Below, in pieces: positions 9,584 through 18,279 of a stretch of 64,000 bases of DNA; position 1 is the first letter of the stretch, and each line of letters starts with the position of its first letter. Origin of the DNA: Fontibacterium universale (GTDB taxonomy: Bacteria; Pseudomonadota; Alphaproteobacteria; Pelagibacterales; Pelagibacteraceae); contig CBDEAT010000002.1 of assembly GCA_965236175.1 (NCBI GenBank), positions 115,987 through 179,986 of the forward strand. The letters run 5' to 3'. The translations under genes were made by a program, and so were the position numbers. The notes below the pieces were generated by a model. That model saw only the letters and a program-made list of their open reading frames with translations, searched no databases and was not told the DNA's origin.

Positions 9584-9880
9584 ATGAAAAAAGGTCTACG
9601 ACCTATCACACGGACTGCAAATCCAGAACCACCAGATAAAAATTCTATTACTTGGATTATTTGGGCTGCTTGGGCTGATAGAATTACTTTTGAAGATATT
9701 AAAGAAAAAACAGGAAAATCTGAGTCTGACGTTATAAAAATAATGAGAAAGAACTTAAGTGAAAGTTCATTTAAATTATGGAGAAAAAGAACTCATAATC
9801 AAAGTATTAAACATCGAAAAAAATTTGAGAACTCTAGAAAACAACTAAATCAAAGAATTTACTTTTCTGATGACGATTAA
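9584..9880 (+). CDS. DUF2805 / TIGR03643 family protein
   Basis: 98-residue protein of unknown function. The central part, IWAAWADRITFEDIKEKTG followed by SESDVIKIMRKNL and SFKLWRKR, matches the small DUF2805 family, which looks like a helix-turn-helix fold. The lysine- and arginine-rich tail suggests nucleic-acid contact, but this is inference. The start codon lies directly after the peroxiredoxin stop, so they are probably co-transcribed. Confidence 0.75.
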   Translation: MKKGLRPITRTANPEPPDKNSITWIIWAAWADRITFEDIKEKTGKSESDVIKIMRKNLSESSFKLWRKRTHNQSIKHRKKFENSRKQLNQRIYFSDDD

Positions 9881-9896
9881 AATAACCATATTTTAG

Positions 9897-9924
9897 TTGA
9901 ATAAATACAATTCTAGTTTAGATA
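9897..9924 (+). promoter_or_regulatory. possible sigma-70 promoter for typA
   Basis: TTGAAT at 9897-9902 and TAGATA at 9919-9924 are separated by 16 bp, ending 10 bp before the typA ATG. The match is moderate and the region is AT-rich, so this is only a candidate. Confidence 0.3.
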
Positions 9925-9934
9925 GACACTCTTC

Positions 9935-11755
9935 ATGGCAACAGATATTAAAAAAATCCGTAACATTGCAATTATTGCACACGTCGATCACGGCAAAACA
10001 ACACTCCTTGATAAATTATTAAGAGATTCTGGAACATTAAAAGCATCGGAAATGGCCGAGGAGCGAATAATGGATTCTAATGAAATTGAAAAAGAAAGAG
10101 GTATTACAATTCTTGCAAAAAACACTTCCTTAACTTGGAATGGTTATCAAATTAACATTATTGACACTCCTGGTCACGCTGACTTTGGTGGTGAAGTAGA
10201 GCGTGGTCTTTCCATGGTAGATTCTGTTCTGCTCCTTGTAGATGCAGTAGATGGACCCATGCCACAAACAAGATTTGTAACATCTAAAGCTTTAAAGCTT
10301 GGACTTCGTCCAATTGTTGTAATTAATAAAGTAGATAGAGATGGAGCAAGACCTGATTGGGCATTAGATCAAACTTTTGATTTGTTTGATAAGTTAGGAG
10401 CGACTTCTGAGCAATTAGATTTTCCAATTGTTTATACATCTGCAATTCAAGGGTGGGCTGCAAAAGAACCTGTAAAAGATGAACATAATATGAGTGTATT
10501 ATTTCAATGTATTATTGATAACGTTCCACATCCAAAAGTGGATCTTGATGGACCTTTTAGAATGCAAGTGAGTTCACTTGATTATTCAAGTTATGTCGGT
10601 GTTATTGGAATTGGCAGGATTCAAAGAGGAACTATTAAAGTAAATGATAACGTTTCAATAATTAATAAAGAAGGAAAAATTAAAAACGGAAAAATTTTAC
10701 AAATTTTAGGATTTTTAGGTTTAGCAAGAGTTGAAAAACAAGAAGCATCAGCTGGAGAAATTATAATGTTTTCTGGAATTGATGGGGTTAAAATCTCTGA
10801 TACAGTTTGCGATCCAAAACAAGTAGAGGCGCTTCCACCACTTGTTGTTGATGAACCAACAATTAGCATGACTTTCCAAGTCAATACATCTCCATTTGCT
10901 GGTAAAGAAGGAAAATATGTTACAACAAGAAATATTAAAGACAGATTAGATAAAGAACTTATTCATAACGTTGCGCTTCGAGTTACCGAAACTGAAAGCC
11001 CAGATAAATATAGAGTATCAGGAAGAGGAGAATTACATTTATCAATTTTAATCGAGAATATGAGAAGAGAAGGATATGAACTTGCAATTTCTAGACCTGA
11101 AGTAATTATTAAAAAAGTAGATGGTCAAGACCAGGAGCCTTTTGAGGCATTAACCATTGATATCGAAGAACAACATCAAGGAAAAATTATGGAAAAACTT
11201 GGTGAAAGAAAAGGTGATTTAAAAAATATTGTCTCTGATAGCAGAGGTAGAGTTCGATTAGATTATGTTATTCCAACACGAGGTTTAATTGGTTTTCGTT
11301 CAGATTTTTTATCAACTACTTCAGGAACTGGTTTGATGTATCATTCCTTTGATCATTATGGCCCTAAAATAAACCAATCGTTAGGCGAAAGAAATAATGG
11401 CGTTCTAATTTCAAAAGACCAAGGAAAAGCAGTTACTTACGGAATATTTCATCTTCAAGAGCGTGGACGTTTCTTCATATCCCACGGAGATGAGATTTAT
11501 GCAGGACAAGTTATCGGAATACATAATAGAGACAACGATTTAATAGTTAATCCATTAATTGGAAAAAAAGTATCCAACGTAAGATCAGTTACTGCTGATG
11601 AAGCTTTAGTTATTGTTCCTCCAATTAAAACAACTTTAGAATATTCACTTCAATTTATTAATGATGATGAACTTGTTGAAGTTACACCAAAGTCTATTCG
11701 TATAAGAAAAAAATTCTTACTTGAACACGAACGAAAAAGAGCACAAAAGTCATAA
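9935..11755 (+). CDS. typA: translational GTPase TypA/BipA
   Basis: Ribosome-associated GTPase of 606 residues, involved in 50S assembly at low temperature and stress adaptation. G1 is AHVDHGKTTLLDKLL (residues 15-29), G2 region ERGITILAKN, G3 DTPGHADFGGEV, and G4 NKVDRDGARP. The C-terminal domain includes GRGELHLSILIENMRREGYE and PTRGLIGFRSDF, which are diagnostic of TypA rather than LepA or EF-G. A 54-bp gap precedes it. Confidence 0.97.
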   Translation: MATDIKKIRNIAIIAHVDHGKTTLLDKLLRDSGTLKASEMAEERIMDSNEIEKERGITILAKNTSLTWNGYQINIIDTPGHADFGGEVERGLSMVDSVLLLVDAVDGPMPQTRFVTSKALKLGLRPIVVINKVDRDGARPDWALDQTFDLFDKLGATSEQLDFPIVYTSAIQGWAAKEPVKDEHNMSVLFQCIIDNVPHPKVDLDGPFRMQVSSLDYSSYVGVIGIGRIQRGTIKVNDNVSIINKEGKIKNGKILQILGFLGLARVEKQEASAGEIIMFSGIDGVKISDTVCDPKQVEALPPLVVDEPTISMTFQVNTSPFAGKEGKYVTTRNIKDRLDKELIHNVALRVTETESPDKYRVSGRGELHLSILIENMRREGYELAISRPEVIIKKVDGQDQEPFEALTIDIEEQHQGKIMEKLGERKGDLKNIVSDSRGRVRLDYVIPTRGLIGFRSDFLSTTSGTGLMYHSFDHYGPKINQSLGERNNGVLISKDQGKAVTYGIFHLQERGRFFISHGDEIYAGQVIGIHNRDNDLIVNPLIGKKVSNVRSVTADEALVIVPPIKTTLEYSLQFINDDELVEVTPKSIRIRKKFLLEHERKRAQKS

Positions 11756-11761
11756 GAAATA

Positions 11762-12463
11762 ATGTTTTCAGTTATTAAGTATAAAGATCTAGGCGGAGCT
11801 GACCATGGCTGGTTAAAAGCCAAACATCATTTTAGTTTTGCATCCTATTACAATCCTAAAAGAATGGGTTTTGGTGCTATTCGAGTTATTAATGACGATA
11901 TTATAAAAGCTAAAAAAGGTTTTGATCCTCATCAACATAATGACATGGAAATCATTACTTATGTTAGATCTGGTGCAATTACTCACACAGATAATCATAA
12001 TAACGAAGGCAGAACTGAAGCTGGAGACATTCAGGTTATGAGTGCAGGCTCTGGAGTTATTCATTCAGAATATAATTTAGAAGATAAAGAAACAAATATT
12101 TATCAGATCTGGATTATTCCTAATAAAATTGGAGTTAAACCTAGGTGGGAAGCAAAACAATTTCCAAAAGATCCAGTTAAAGATCAACTTAATCTTTTAG
12201 TTTCTGGATTTGGAAAAAATTATAAAGAAGGAACATTGGGAATTTACCAAGACGCATATATATATGGTGGAAAAATAAATAAAGGTGATCAAATTATTTA
12301 TAATATCAAACATCAGGCATATTTATTATGTTCTTATGGAAAAATTACTTTAGATGATAAAGTATTAGAAAAAGGGGATGCTGCGGAAATTTCAGATATT
12401 AAAGAGTTTACTATTAAAGCTAACGATGATTGTGAAGTTTTGGTAATTGATGCTCCAAAATAA
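11762..12463 (+). CDS. pirin family protein (quercetinase-like cupin)
   Basis: Bicupin protein of 233 residues. The metal-binding motif PHQHNDMEIITYV at residues 58-70, with the His near SGVIHSEYN, fits the pirin/YhhW group, some of which have quercetin 2,3-dioxygenase activity. The N-terminal DHGWLKAKHHFSFASYY segment is typical. It starts 6 bp after typA. Its physiological substrate is unknown. Confidence 0.85.
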   Translation: MFSVIKYKDLGGADHGWLKAKHHFSFASYYNPKRMGFGAIRVINDDIIKAKKGFDPHQHNDMEIITYVRSGAITHTDNHNNEGRTEAGDIQVMSAGSGVIHSEYNLEDKETNIYQIWIIPNKIGVKPRWEAKQFPKDPVKDQLNLLVSGFGKNYKEGTLGIYQDAYIYGGKINKGDQIIYNIKHQAYLLCSYGKITLDDKVLEKGDAAEISDIKEFTIKANDDCEVLVIDAPK

Positions 12464-12477
12464 AAACTACTATAATA

Positions 12478-12798
12478 TTAAGCAACTTTAAGAAATATAA
12501 CTCCAAGAATTATCAAAGATACTCCAATCCATCTAAAAACAATTGATGGATCATTAAAGAAAAGAACTCCAATAATAAAAGTTCCGGCAGCACCAATTCC
12601 AGTCCATACAGCATAAGCTGTTCCAAGTGGAACTGATTTTGTTGCTTCTTGTAAAAATCCAAAGCTTAAAATAACGCAAATATAAAATGCAATTGACCAA
12701 GGAATGTTTTTATGACCATCCATCAACTTCATAGATGTTGTAAAACCAATCTCAAGAAACCCGGCAATAAAAAGGTAAATCCAACCGATTGAATTCAC
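12478..12798 (-). CDS. small multidrug resistance family transporter (SugE/Gdx-like)
   Basis: 106 residues forming four membrane helices. The first helix has WIYLFIAGFLEIGFTTSMK, containing the essential membrane-embedded Glu16 and the Lys typical of the SugE/Gdx (guanidinium exporter) subgroup. GTAYAVWTGIGAAGTFIIG is the family signature in helix 3. The 18-bp gap to the next gene on the same strand leaves no room for a guanidine riboswitch. SMR proteins work as dimers and partners are sometimes paired; only one copy is seen here. Confidence 0.88.
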   Translation of the reverse strand: MNSIGWIYLFIAGFLEIGFTTSMKLMDGHKNIPWSIAFYICVILSFGFLQEATKSVPLGTAYAVWTGIGAAGTFIIGVLFFNDPSIVFRWIGVSLIILGVIFLKVA

Positions 12799-12816
12799 TT
12801 AAATTTTGATCTTTAA

Positions 12817-13047
12817 TTAAGCTGTTTTTTTCTTTGGTGCAGCTTTAGCTTTTTGTAATTTTCCGCCAGCCGCTATACACTCATCCATAGTCTTATATGG
12901 AGTAAAATCTTTTAATTTTTTATAAGATTTTGAGTCTGCGCTGTAACAAATTCCAGATTTAGCTGATTTTTTAATTTCAGCATTCTGAGCAAATGCTAAG
13001 TTTTGGCTGAACAGTACTACTGTAAGCATGATTATAAGTTTTTTCAT
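12817..13047 (-). CDS. small secreted protein with Lys/Ala-rich tail
   Basis: 76 residues. Residues 1-20 form a clear Sec signal peptide ending AFAQ. The mature part has two cysteines (ICYSADSKSYKKLKDF and MDECIAAGGKLQ) that could form one disulfide, then a basic tail KAKAAPKKKTA. The Cys-containing stretch resembles a short domain found at the ends of some secreted bacterial proteins, but I cannot name a function. It lies upstream of the SMR gene on the same strand. Confidence 0.6.
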   Translation of the reverse strand: MKKLIIMLTVVLFSQNLAFAQNAEIKKSAKSGICYSADSKSYKKLKDFTPYKTMDECIAAGGKLQKAKAAPKKKTA

Positions 13048-13148
13048 AAGCGTGGTTATTAGTGATATTCAAATGATTATTCAACTTTTTTCCTCATAGT
13101 TAAACTTGTAATATAGAATTAATGGCTTAAATATTTGCCTTTAAGTGA

Positions 13149-13242
13149 GGAGAGGTGGCCGAGAGGCTGAAGGCGGCGGTTTGCTAAACCGTTATACGAT
13201 TGAAAAGTCGTATCGGGGGTTCGAATCCCCCTCTCTCCGCCA
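13149..13242 (+). tRNA. tRNA-Ser (GCT)
   Basis: 94-nt class II tRNA. The acceptor stem GGAGAGG pairs with TCTCTCC, followed by G73 and an encoded CCA. The anticodon loop TTTGCTAAA gives anticodon GCT, for AGC/AGT codons. A long variable arm (TTATACGATTGAAAAGTCGT region) and the T-loop TTCGAAT are present. Confidence 0.97.
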
Positions 13243-13247
13243 AAGAT

Positions 13248-13991
13248 ATGAATGACAACTTGAATATAAGTGAAATAATTTCAAAATCTTTCTCTTACAT
13301 TTTTAAAGATATTAAAAAAATATTTAGAGAAAGTTTCTATACAGTTTTATTTCTTACAGTAATTTTTAATGGATTATATTTTTTAGTATTAGAAAATATC
13401 GCAACAAAATTTACAGTTTTTATTATTTTTGCTCTTATGGGGTTAGTTATAAGTACGATCGGATATAAAGTGCATAGAGATATTTTACTAAATCAAACTG
13501 TACTTAATCCCTTATTTAAGATGTTTGATTTTACAAATATTAGATATTTATTTTATAGCACTTTAATTTCTTGTTTGGCATTAAGTCCTGTATTTTTAAA
13601 ATATTATTTAGATCGCAATGGTATTGGTACTTTGTTAGGAGCCGACAGTAGATATGTTGTATTATTGTTAATTCCAACTATTTACTTAGCTTTTAAATTA
13701 ATTTTAATTTTACCAAAAATATCTTTAAATAAATCAATTAGTATTTTTTCTGGTAAAGAATTTAACGATTTTTCTGGAAAATTATTTGCAATATTTCTGA
13801 TTATTACTTTAGCTTTTATTTTGCCTACTTATTTAATTTTTGCTTTGCAGGTATATTTTTTAGAGAATTCACAAGAATTTTATAAATTTTTAAAACCTTT
13901 TTTTGATTTTATATCTTTTTTTGTTTCTTATTTAAATTATGCTGCAGTTTTTGCAGCATTATCTTATTCTTATAAAGTGACTAAAAAATAG
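13248..13991 (+). CDS. polytopic membrane protein of unknown function
   Basis: 247 residues with about five or six hydrophobic segments (roughly 30-60, 65-85, 100-125, 135-160, 180-210, 225-240). No recognised domain. I chose the ATG at 13248 (MNDNLNISEIISK), 5 bp after the tRNA-Ser CCA; the frame is open further upstream but that would run into the tRNA. It converges on slt with no gap. Phenylalanine and isoleucine are very frequent, as expected of AT-rich membrane genes. Confidence 0.65.
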   Translation: MNDNLNISEIISKSFSYIFKDIKKIFRESFYTVLFLTVIFNGLYFLVLENIATKFTVFIIFALMGLVISTIGYKVHRDILLNQTVLNPLFKMFDFTNIRYLFYSTLISCLALSPVFLKYYLDRNGIGTLLGADSRYVVLLLIPTIYLAFKLILILPKISLNKSISIFSGKEFNDFSGKLFAIFLIITLAFILPTYLIFALQVYFLENSQEFYKFLKPFFDFISFFVSYLNYAAVFAALSYSYKVTKK

Positions 13992-16334
13992 TTATCGATA
14001 TAAAATTTTTTCAATTTTATTAGTAGCGTTATTAGGGTCATTTAAATATTCATATACGTTAATATTTTCACTGACTCTTTGTACGTAATTTCTTGTTTCT
14101 TGGAATGGTATAAGTTCTATGAAATCAATTGCATCAATTTGTTTTCTTCTTGGATCGCCATATGCTTTGATCCATTTTTCAACTCGATGTGGACCAGCGT
14201 TATAAGCTGCAAACGCTAGATAGTGGGAACCAAAAACATCATCAAGATCTGAAATATAATATGAGCCAAGTGCTAAATTGTAATCTTTATCTCTAGTTAA
14301 TTTTTCTCTAGAAAAATCTATATTAGTTACTTTGCTTAATAATTTTGCAGTTGCTGGCATAATTTGCATTAAACCTTTTGCTCCAACTGTAGAGTTTGCG
14401 GTCGTATCAAACTCACTTTCTTGTCTTATTAAAGCTAAAATAACTGAGCTATCTAATATTTTTTGGTTTTTAACTTGTTTTGGAACTTCTATTCTTGGAA
14501 AGCTTATTTCTAAAAAGTTTAAGTTTTTATATGAGGCGTTCTTTGCAATTTGTATGGCAAAATCTAATCTTTCAATTTCTTGCGCTAAGATACCCGCCAT
14601 TGAAATTTCTTCAGAAGTTCTATTTTGCTCTGCATCGCCAAGATGTCTTAATATATCTTTTGAATATTTGGTTCTATTTAGCTCTTTTAATATAACAACT
14701 GACTTTGCCAGAGGATTATTCTTCTTAAATTCTTCATATCTATCTTCATTAAATTTAAAATTATTATTTATAGAAAATCTTCTTTCATCTAATTCTTTAT
14801 GAGAAAGTTGACCATAAAATGTTGTTCCATATTGAGAGCCAGTTCTAAACCAAGTATTTGCCTGACTAGTTTGTCCTAATTTTTTATACGTTCTTCCAAT
14901 CCAATAAGCAGCTCTTGCTTTAGATATTGGATAAGAAACCGCTGCATTCATTTTCAAAAAATGATTAAGAGCTATTTCTGTTTGATTAGTAAAACTTAAA
15001 GCAATCCAACCAAGATGCCATTCAATTTCAGCATAATCTGCACCTTCATTTAATCTGTGATCCTTTAAAATGTCGTATGCCATTTTATATTCTTTGTCTG
15101 AAATCTTATCTCTAGCAACTGACAATCTTTCTTTAGCTAAATATTGATTTCTCATTAAAGAGTCTGAAGCGCTTTGATTCATTAATGTTAATGCCTCAGC
15201 AAACCTTGCTTTCTTTCTTCGCCATTTAATTCTGTCGTAAATTAAACCAGGATCTTCCTTTAAATTTTGAGGTATTAGAGAAATTAAATTATCAGCAGAT
15301 CTTTTAGTAAATAAAGCAGCTCTAGCATTATACAATTTTTGGTAATCAGGATTTAAATATTCTATTGTATCTCTTAAATCTTTATATTTTGCTTCATATG
15401 CAAAATAATCTGCTCTTAAAACGTAGTCTTGATGAGTTAAAAACTTTTTAAATATTTTAGAGAAATATTTTAGATCTTGTTTACTTAATTCAGCATCTTT
15501 GAAACCATCTTTGACCAAGTTCCTAGCTTTATCAGTTTGATTATTTTCTAAAAAAGCCTCTGCTAATCTTAATCGTCCAAACCCACTCAAAGGAGGGTTG
15601 TTGCTGAAATATTCTATAATTGAAGAAGGTGAATTATTGTCAAAGTTAATTTTATGTTCTGCTAAATATTTTATACGATTTATTCTCGGCCAGTCTTTAT
15701 TGTTTTTTATAAATGTATAATACTCATTAAAGTTAGCTCCACTTTGAGGCTCCATTAAATACATCCAATTTACGAGTGTATATATTGTCTTGTCCTGCAT
15801 TTTTTGAGCATCTGATAATGCAAGTCTCCACTGTTTTTTATCAACGTAATCAAAAACTACTTTTGTTATTTCAAAATCTTTAGCACTAAGAGTTTTGGTT
15901 TCTAAAGGACCTTTTTGCTCAGGAGTAAAAGTTTTAAAGTCACGAGGTTTAATTTTAGGAATGACTTCTTTTGTTACTTCAGCTTTTTCAGTTTCTTTTT
16001 TTTTAACTTCTTTAGTTTCTTTAGTTTTAATTACTTCTTGTTTTTTTTCAGGAATTTTTTTTTCTTTTACTTCTTTAGTTTCTTTTTTAATTTCATCTTT
16101 TTTTTGATTTTTTTCGTCCTCAACTGCAACTTCTTCTTTAGGTTTTAAAATTATTTGCTCCTTTTTTTTGTTTTTTGTTAAATTATCTAGGAACTTCGAT
16201 GTTTTTGAGGAATGAGCTGCGCTATCTATAAATTTTTCAGGTTTTAATTTTGGAGGTATATTTTTTGCGTAAGCGGAAAAAGTCATGCTCAATAGCAAAA
16301 ATAAATTAAAAATTACAACAAATTTAAAGTTCAT
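13992..16334 (-). CDS. slt: soluble-type lytic murein transglycosylase
   Basis: Periplasmic enzyme of 780 residues that cleaves the MurNAc-GlcNAc bond of peptidoglycan to give 1,6-anhydro ends. It has a signal peptide (residues 1-23), a very Lys/Glu-rich linker at about 60-130, a long alpha-superhelical region, and a C-terminal SLT domain. The catalytic Glu is in ALIRQESEFD (about 640), followed by GAKGLMQIMPATAK and LAFAAYNAGPHRVEKW. The charged linker is longer than in E. coli Slt70. Gene is transcribed towards the preceding membrane protein and away from dapA. Confidence 0.92.
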   Translation of the reverse strand: MNFKFVVIFNLFLLLSMTFSAYAKNIPPKLKPEKFIDSAAHSSKTSKFLDNLTKNKKKEQIILKPKEEVAVEDEKNQKKDEIKKETKEVKEKKIPEKKQEVIKTKETKEVKKKETEKAEVTKEVIPKIKPRDFKTFTPEQKGPLETKTLSAKDFEITKVVFDYVDKKQWRLALSDAQKMQDKTIYTLVNWMYLMEPQSGANFNEYYTFIKNNKDWPRINRIKYLAEHKINFDNNSPSSIIEYFSNNPPLSGFGRLRLAEAFLENNQTDKARNLVKDGFKDAELSKQDLKYFSKIFKKFLTHQDYVLRADYFAYEAKYKDLRDTIEYLNPDYQKLYNARAALFTKRSADNLISLIPQNLKEDPGLIYDRIKWRRKKARFAEALTLMNQSASDSLMRNQYLAKERLSVARDKISDKEYKMAYDILKDHRLNEGADYAEIEWHLGWIALSFTNQTEIALNHFLKMNAAVSYPISKARAAYWIGRTYKKLGQTSQANTWFRTGSQYGTTFYGQLSHKELDERRFSINNNFKFNEDRYEEFKKNNPLAKSVVILKELNRTKYSKDILRHLGDAEQNRTSEEISMAGILAQEIERLDFAIQIAKNASYKNLNFLEISFPRIEVPKQVKNQKILDSSVILALIRQESEFDTTANSTVGAKGLMQIMPATAKLLSKVTNIDFSREKLTRDKDYNLALGSYYISDLDDVFGSHYLAFAAYNAGPHRVEKWIKAYGDPRRKQIDAIDFIELIPFQETRNYVQRVSENINVYEYLNDPNNATNKIEKILYR

Positions 16335-16364
16335 TTAATTTTATTATTTAAAAAAACAGTGTAT

Positions 16365-16384
16365 TATAAAAAAGCTTTTTTATA
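16365..16384. repeat. 20-bp perfect palindrome between slt and dapA
   Basis: TATAAAAAAGCTTTTTTATA is its own reverse complement and lies in the 62-bp gap between the divergent slt and dapA starts, 12 bp before the dapA ATG. It could be a dimer-binding operator or overlapping -10 elements. Low-complexity A/T runs also make such palindromes by chance. Confidence 0.4.
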
Positions 16385-16396
16385 GATATTTATATA

Positions 16397-17281
16397 ATGT
16401 TTAAAGGATCATTTACCGCTCTAATTACACCATTTAAAAACAATCGATTAGATACAAACGCTTACGTTAAACTAATTCATCATCAAATTGATAATGGCAC
16501 AAATGGATTAGTGCCAGGAGGAACCACAGGGGAATCTCCAACCTTAAGTCACGCTGAACATAGAGAGATAATTAAAATTTGTGTTCGTGAATCAAAAAAT
16601 AGAATTCCAATTATGGCTGGAACAGGATCAAATTCGACAGAAGAAGCAATTGATCTTACAAGATTTGCAGAAAAAGCAGGAGCTAAGGCAGCATTAATTG
16701 TAACTCCTTATTACAATAAACCAACGCAAGAGGGTTTGTATCAACATTACAAAGCCATCAATAACAAATGTGGAATACCAATTTTTATTTACAATATTCC
16801 AGGTCGTTCAGTTGTAGATATGAGTGTTGATACGATGTCTCGTTTGTTTGAACTTAAAAATATTGCAGGCGTTAAAGATGCCACTGGAGATTTAAATAGA
16901 GTTGTGCAGCAAAGAAAAAAACTAGGAAAAGATTTTATTCAATTTACCGGAGAAGATTCAAACGCACTTGAATTTAAATTAAGAGGGGGAGTTGGCTGTA
17001 TATCTGTTACAGCAAATGTTGCTCCTAGACTTTGTTCTGAAATGCAAACTTTACTAGATTACAAGACAGACAAACTTATTTTACAAAGAGCAAAAGAAAT
17101 TAATAAAATGCTAAAACCTTTGCATGATTTAATGTTTATTGAAACAAATCCAGCACCAGTTAAATATGCGGTTAGTTTATTAAGACTATGTTCAAAAGAT
17201 TTACGCTTACCCATGGTAACAATTACTAAGAAAAATCAAATTAGAATTAAGAATTTATTAAAAAAACTTTCATTAATTTAA
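16397..17281 (+). CDS. dapA: 4-hydroxy-tetrahydrodipicolinate synthase
   Basis: Condenses pyruvate with aspartate semialdehyde, entering the lysine/diaminopimelate pathway. 294 residues form a TIM barrel. Substrate-binding GGTTGESPTLS is near residue 43, the catalytic Tyr lies in FIYNIPGRS (about 133), and the Schiff-base Lys in GVKDATGD (about 161). smpB starts 3 bp downstream. The pairing dapA-smpB is common in Alphaproteobacteria. Confidence 0.96.
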   Translation: MFKGSFTALITPFKNNRLDTNAYVKLIHHQIDNGTNGLVPGGTTGESPTLSHAEHREIIKICVRESKNRIPIMAGTGSNSTEEAIDLTRFAEKAGAKAALIVTPYYNKPTQEGLYQHYKAINNKCGIPIFIYNIPGRSVVDMSVDTMSRLFELKNIAGVKDATGDLNRVVQQRKKLGKDFIQFTGEDSNALEFKLRGGVGCISVTANVAPRLCSEMQTLLDYKTDKLILQRAKEINKMLKPLHDLMFIETNPAPVKYAVSLLRLCSKDLRLPMVTITKKNQIRIKNLLKKLSLI

Positions 17282-17284
17282 TTA

Positions 17285-17752
17285 ATGAAAAAGGAAGAAG
17301 GCAATTATCAGATAGTTGCAAATAATAGAAAAGCTAGTTTTAATTTTTTTCTTTTAGAGTTAATTGAAGCTGGAATTGTTTTATTAGGTTCTGAAGTTAA
17401 ATCTTTACGTTTAGGAAAAGGGAATATTGCTGAATCGTATGCCGTAGATTCAGGAGGGGAGCTGTACTTACAAAATTCTTACATTCCCGAATATAATCAA
17501 TCTTCCTATAACAACCATGACCCAAGAAGACTCAGAAAATTATTATTAAGCAAAAAACAAATTAACAAGATTATAGGAAAGATTAATCAAGAGGGGTTAA
17601 CAGTTGTTCCTGTAAGGATGTACTTTAATCATAAAGGAATAGCCAAGGTTCAAATTGCTATCGCTAAAGGCAAGAAACAACATGACAAACGTCACACTAA
17701 AAAAACAAGAGATTGGGAAAGAGAAAAATCAAGAGTTTTTAGAAAAAGTTAA
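17285..17752 (+). CDS. smpB: SsrA-binding protein
   Basis: Binds tmRNA and brings it to stalled ribosomes in trans-translation. 155 residues with the OB-fold motifs ELIEAGIVLLGSEVKSLR and RKLLLSKKQINKI, and the C-terminal KGKKQHDKRHTKKTRDWEREK tail that fills the mRNA channel. No tmRNA gene was recognised in this window. folK follows 2 bp later. Confidence 0.96.
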   Translation: MKKEEGNYQIVANNRKASFNFFLLELIEAGIVLLGSEVKSLRLGKGNIAESYAVDSGGELYLQNSYIPEYNQSSYNNHDPRRLRKLLLSKKQINKIIGKINQEGLTVVPVRMYFNHKGIAKVQIAIAKGKKQHDKRHTKKTRDWEREKSRVFRKS

Positions 17753-17754
17753 TT

Positions 17755-18258
17755 ATGATTCTTCTTTCTCTTGGCTCAAATCTTGCATCTAAGTTTGGTG
17801 ATAGTAAAAAAACTTTATTAAAATGTTATGAGTTTTTTAATAATGAACATATCAAAATATTAAAAAAATCTAGTTTTTACGAAAGTGTTGCCATTCCAAA
17901 TAAATCAGATCCAAAATTTATTAATAGCGTTATATCCATTGAGACAAAATTTTCACCAGAAGAGCTAATTAAATATATTCTTAAAGTAGAGGAAAATTTT
18001 GATCGAAAGCGTGAGCAAGTTAACGCTCCAAGAACATGCGATATAGATATTGTAGATTTTAATGGTGAAGTAATAAATATTTTTAATAAAAATATTTCAT
18101 TAGAAATTCCTCATCCTCGTTTAGAGCAAAGAAGTTTTGTTTTATATCCAATTAGAGAAATTGATAAAAATTGGAAAAGTCCGTTATCGGGAAAAAAAAT
18201 AGATCAATTGATTGAAAATTTAGACGCTGAAACCAAGAAGAACATTACAATTATATAA
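17755..18258 (+). CDS. folK: 2-amino-4-hydroxy-6-hydroxymethyldihydropteridine pyrophosphokinase
   Basis: Transfers pyrophosphate from ATP to the pterin precursor in folate synthesis. 167 residues. The start LSLGSNLASKFGD, the catalytic loop RKREQVNAPRTCDIDIVDF with its two Asp metal ligands, and IPHPRLEQRSFVLYPI are diagnostic. It is 22 bp upstream of the rsh gene. Confidence 0.92.
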   Translation: MILLSLGSNLASKFGDSKKTLLKCYEFFNNEHIKILKKSSFYESVAIPNKSDPKFINSVISIETKFSPEELIKYILKVEENFDRKREQVNAPRTCDIDIVDFNGEVINIFNKNISLEIPHPRLEQRSFVLYPIREIDKNWKSPLSGKKIDQLIENLDAETKKNITII

Positions 18259-18279
18259 AATTTTGATATATTTTTGTTC

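Noticed and set aside
12799..12816. Guanidine riboswitch upstream of the SugE/Gdx-like gene
   Set aside because: The gap is only 18 bp, too short for any known guanidine riboswitch.
15895..16148. Open frames rich in Phe/Ser on the plus strand opposite slt
   Set aside because: They are the antisense of the Lys/Glu-rich linker and have no independent support.
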